From NCBI GenBank assembly GCA_002371295.1, contig DFGZ01000062.1, positions 1 through 15,671 on the forward strand: a stretch of 15,671 nucleotides of DNA, read 5' to 3'. A model generated the notes under the pieces. The model was not told the DNA's origin and did no database searches. It saw nothing but the letters and a program-made list of their open reading frames with translations. A program made the translations under genes and the position numbers. This stretch comes from Oribacterium sp. UBA3737. GTDB lineage: Bacteria; Bacillota_A; Clostridia; Lachnospirales; Lachnospiraceae. Positions 13,707 through 15,671 of the stretch are shown piece after piece; position 1 is the stretch's first letter; each line of letters opens with the position of its first letter.

Positions 13707-14241
13707 ATTTATCTATTTTTTCAATCGTCGTAAATACGAATCTGTACAGAACCAGTGTCACCATCAGCGAAAATACCACTGCGGGCAGCACTACATGCTG
13801 AAGATAATACGGAATGTCGAATTTTTCGCGAAAGAAAAAACGGAAGAAATAAATATACACATGATATACGAACTCGTTTATCACGCACATGATCATAGGA
13901 AGGGTTATGTACTCTTCGTAATAGGCATTGCTGAAAAAGCCGTTCATATATCCGATGACTACGAAAATAAGACTATAGAATCCGAAGGGACCCGAATAAA
14001 ACAGATCAAGCAGCAGACCTGCCGAAAGACCGTAGATCATTCCGGGCAGGCTGCCGTGTATAAAGCCTATGGAAAAGGTTAGAATAAGCAGCAGATTCGG
14101 AGCTGCCGAAAGAAACGGCAGAAGTGGAATAACGCTAGTCTGTATAAGAAACGCAAGCACCAGTGAAAGCATGTATACCAGAATCGCGATTCTGCGCTTT
14201 GCAGTCTTTTTTAATGATTTTTTCTTGAATATAGATTTCAT
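13705..14241 (-). CDS. mreD: Rod shape-determining protein MreD
   Basis: The 178-residue product is a polytopic membrane protein with five or six hydrophobic segments (about residues 14-33, 40-60, 62-80, 82-100, 103-123 and 138-165) and a basic N-terminus (KKKSLKKTAKRR). Length, topology and position between mreC and mrdA match MreD, the integral membrane partner of MreC in the elongasome. The segment SAGLLLDLFYSGPFGFYSL resembles the conserved GLLxDxxxSxPxGxxxL pattern of the family. The ATG at 14241 follows the mreC stop by 5 bases without a clear Shine-Dalgarno sequence at normal distance (a GAGGAG lies about 20 bases upstream inside mreC), so translational coupling to mreC is likely. Confidence 0.9.
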   Translation of the reverse strand: MKSIFKKKSLKKTAKRRIAILVYMLSLVLAFLIQTSVIPLLPFLSAAPNLLLILTFSIGFIHGSLPGMIYGLSAGLLLDLFYSGPFGFYSLIFVVIGYMNGFFSNAYYEEYITLPMIMCVINEFVYHVYIYFFRFFFREKFDIPYYLQHVVLPAVVFSLMVTLVLYRFVFTTIEKIDK

Positions 14242-14246
14242 TCCGA

Positions 14247-15590
14247 TTAATTGTTAGGATTCTCCTCAATCAGTTCCTCCTCAGAATCTTCATTCTGAGC
14301 AGTATTCTCTTCCTGATTTTCTACTGTTTCACTGCTTGTCTCAGCCTGAGCAGTTTCCCTCGCTGCGGTCTCCTGAGCCTCAGTCTCACTGGCAGTCTCC
14401 CTTTCGGAAGTCTCACGGGCAGCTTCTTCCCGGGTAGCTTCCTCACGGTTTCTGTCCGAAGACTCTCTTATACTGCTTCTTTCATCATCGTCTTCGTTGC
14501 TGCTCTCAGAAGCTGATGTTTCACTGTCTTCAGCCTTTTTGACTATGTAGACATTGTCCCCGGTGTCAACTATATCCTTCGCTGTCAGGAGTCCGCCGTT
14601 AGGATCCACTGTTCCGTCTATCTCACCGAGAGGTGTCAGACCTTCCATGCCGGCCCAAGTTCCTGTTATGTTGGTATTTTTGTCAGAAATACTGTTCAGG
14701 ATATCTGCAGCGTCTCCGCTCTTCAATGCAGCGCTGCCGTCTCCGCTGTTCTCATCCAGGAAGCTGTCGCTCTTCACCTTCTTCAGCACAAGTACCTCGG
14801 AAAGATCGTTGAAATCCGCTGCAGGAATGAGATAGCCGTCCTTCATAAGACGCTTGTCATCTTCCTTTACGTCCACAGCGTATCCTATGAGAATACCCGG
14901 AAGGAATTTGGCGGAAATGTTGGATGTGACGATACGGTCGCCCTCCTGAATGGAGGTATCTTTTTTGATATCGGTGATCCTGAGACGTCCCTGCTCATAA
15001 AGAGTGAGGTCACCGGCTACTATACAGGTATCGCTGGACTGAAGTCCCATGGCGGAAACTCTGGATTCATCGTCTATGATGGAACGCACAGTGGCATAAT
15101 TGAGTCCCACATCGGTAACTATTCCGATAAGTCCTCCGTTTGCCATGACGTTCTGATCCACACGTATTCCATCCTGAGAGCCCTTATCTATACGGAATAC
15201 CTGAAACCAGTTCTCCGAGTCCTTGGCAATGACTCTGGCAGCTACCTTCTCGTACTGCATATACTCCTGATCGAGCCCGTAAAGCTCTCTGAGTCTTGAA
15301 AGCTCTCCACTGTCCAAAGTGAGCCTGTTATTCTGCTCCGTAAGAAGATCTATCTTCTCATTCAGCTTTTTGTTCTCTTCCTCAACCTCCTGAAGAGTAC
15401 GATGTTCCTTGAGGTTCTCATAGATACCGAATCCGACTCTGTTTACCCCTGTCTGGAACGGTACGAGTACATAACCTATGGTATTTCGTAAAGGATTCAT
15501 GATGCCGTCTTTTACGGAAGAAATGATGATCATCATCATACACAATACCGAAAGAGCTATAAAAATATACTTACTTTTCTTATTATCCAC
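14247..15590 (-). CDS. mreC: Rod shape-determining protein MreC with long acidic C-terminal tail
   Basis: MreC is the bitopic scaffold of the elongasome, linking the cytoplasmic MreB/MreD side to PBP2 and RodA outside the membrane. The 447-residue product has one transmembrane helix (about residues 8-27), a coiled coil (about 60-105, with EEENKKLNEKIDLL) and the two-part beta domain (about 110-271, with NGGLIGIVTDVG and FLPGILIGYAVDV). Characterised MreC proteins are around 280-370 residues; here an extra region of about 175 residues follows, whose last 95 (353-447) are almost only Glu, Ser, Thr, Ala and Asn. The start is GTG, chosen because AGGGA lies 7 bases upstream and no ATG lies between it and the membrane helix. 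It overlaps the radC stop by 8 bases, and mreD starts 5 bases after its own stop. Confidence 0.93.
   Translation of the reverse strand: MDNKKSKYIFIALSVLCMMMIIISSVKDGIMNPLRNTIGYVLVPFQTGVNRVGFGIYENLKEHRTLQEVEEENKKLNEKIDLLTEQNNRLTLDSGELSRLRELYGLDQEYMQYEKVAARVIAKDSENWFQVFRIDKGSQDGIRVDQNVMANGGLIGIVTDVGLNYATVRSIIDDESRVSAMGLQSSDTCIVAGDLTLYEQGRLRITDIKKDTSIQEGDRIVTSNISAKFLPGILIGYAVDVKEDDKRLMKDGYLIPAADFNDLSEVLVLKKVKSDSFLDENSGDGSAALKSGDAADILNSISDKNTNITGTWAGMEGLTPLGEIDGTVDPNGGLLTAKDIVDTGDNVYIVKKAEDSETSASESSNEDDDERSSIRESSDRNREEATREEAARETSERETASETEAQETAARETAQAETSSETVENQEENTAQNEDSEEELIEENPNN
14250..14534 (-). other. Low-complexity Glu/Ser/Thr tail of MreC
   Basis: This stretch codes for residues 353-447 of MreC. 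It is built of short degenerate ET-containing motifs such as REEAARETSERETASETEA, with no large hydrophobic residues for most of its length. It would be extracytoplasmic, disordered and strongly negative. The reading frame is intact, so it is part of the protein and not a frameshift artefact. Confidence 0.8.
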
Positions 15591-15671
15591 CGATTATTCC
15601 CTGTTCTCTGAAACTGAAATAGACATTGTCCCCGATCACTACATGATCAATGAGTCCAATGCCGATGATCT
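15583..15671 (-). CDS. radC: RadC family protein, C-terminal end only (partial)
   Basis: Only the last 28 codons are in the window, ending at a TAA at 15585-15583. The visible residues include LIDHVVIGDNVYFSFRE, which matches the C-terminal end of RadC/JAB-domain proteins (a leucine/isoleucine-rich LDH motif, an IGD turn and a closing YxSFxE strand). RadC proteins carry a JAMM-type metalloprotease-like fold; their cellular role is poorly settled despite the old 'DNA repair' label. The stop lies inside the next gene: radC and mreC overlap by 8 bases, which suggests one transcript with translational coupling. In related Firmicutes radC stands directly before mreB, so finding mreC here is unexpected. 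The identification rests on a short stretch, but the neighbourhood agrees with it. Confidence 0.8.
   Translation of the reverse strand, partial: IIGIGLIDHVVIGDNVYFSFREQGIIGG

Noticed and set aside
13705..14241. Possible frameshift or decay in mreD because of the weak ribosome binding site
   Set aside because: The frame is full length with the expected membrane topology, and tight spacing to mreC explains the weak site by translational coupling.

Overview
The window reads as chromosomal core DNA of a low-to-mid-GC Firmicute of class Clostridia, most likely Lachnospiraceae. The grounds are the radC-mreC-mreD-mrdA-rodA-mgsA order, a very long clostridial-type PBP2, a HlyD-like protein beside sepF, and rplU behind a Firmicute-style L21 leader. 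This placement rests on gene order and protein style, not on a search. Every gene supported here lies on the minus strand, so the biological order runs from high to low coordinates.

15671-8216 (elongation block): the 3' end of radC overlaps mreC, followed tightly by mreD, mrdA (PBP2), rodA, a methylglyoxal-synthase-family gene and a lipoprotein D,D-carboxypeptidase. MreC and MreD scaffold the lateral-wall machine, RodA polymerises glycan, PBP2 crosslinks it and the carboxypeptidase trims stem peptides. mreB, normally between radC and mreC, is not there. The mgsA homologue keeps the fold signature but has lost the residues that define catalysis.

8215-5386 (division block): a well-formed sigma-A-type promoter (7983-8011) drives a 139-residue P-loop protein of unknown function and a single-pass HlyD/MFP-like protein. 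A second promoter (5998-6025) drives sepF, which ends at a strong intrinsic terminator (5386-5418).

5385-2651: aroB (shikimate pathway), lspA (lipoprotein signal peptidase) and an rluD-type pseudouridine synthase form a tight unit. sepF, lspA and rluD recall the ylm/divIVA-lspA-ylyB region of other Firmicutes, but yggS, yggT, ylmH and divIVA are absent and aroB sits in between.

2650-1: a large membrane-anchored NlpC/P60 hydrolase with a 36-bp tandem repeat in its linker, then a promoter and a structured leader for rplU, whose first 13 codons are in the window.

No tRNA, rRNA, CRISPR array, insertion sequence or phage gene was seen. The most unusual points are the catalytically degenerate MgsA homologue inside the rod-shape operon, the missing mreB, and the uncharacterised P-loop/HlyD pair next to sepF.
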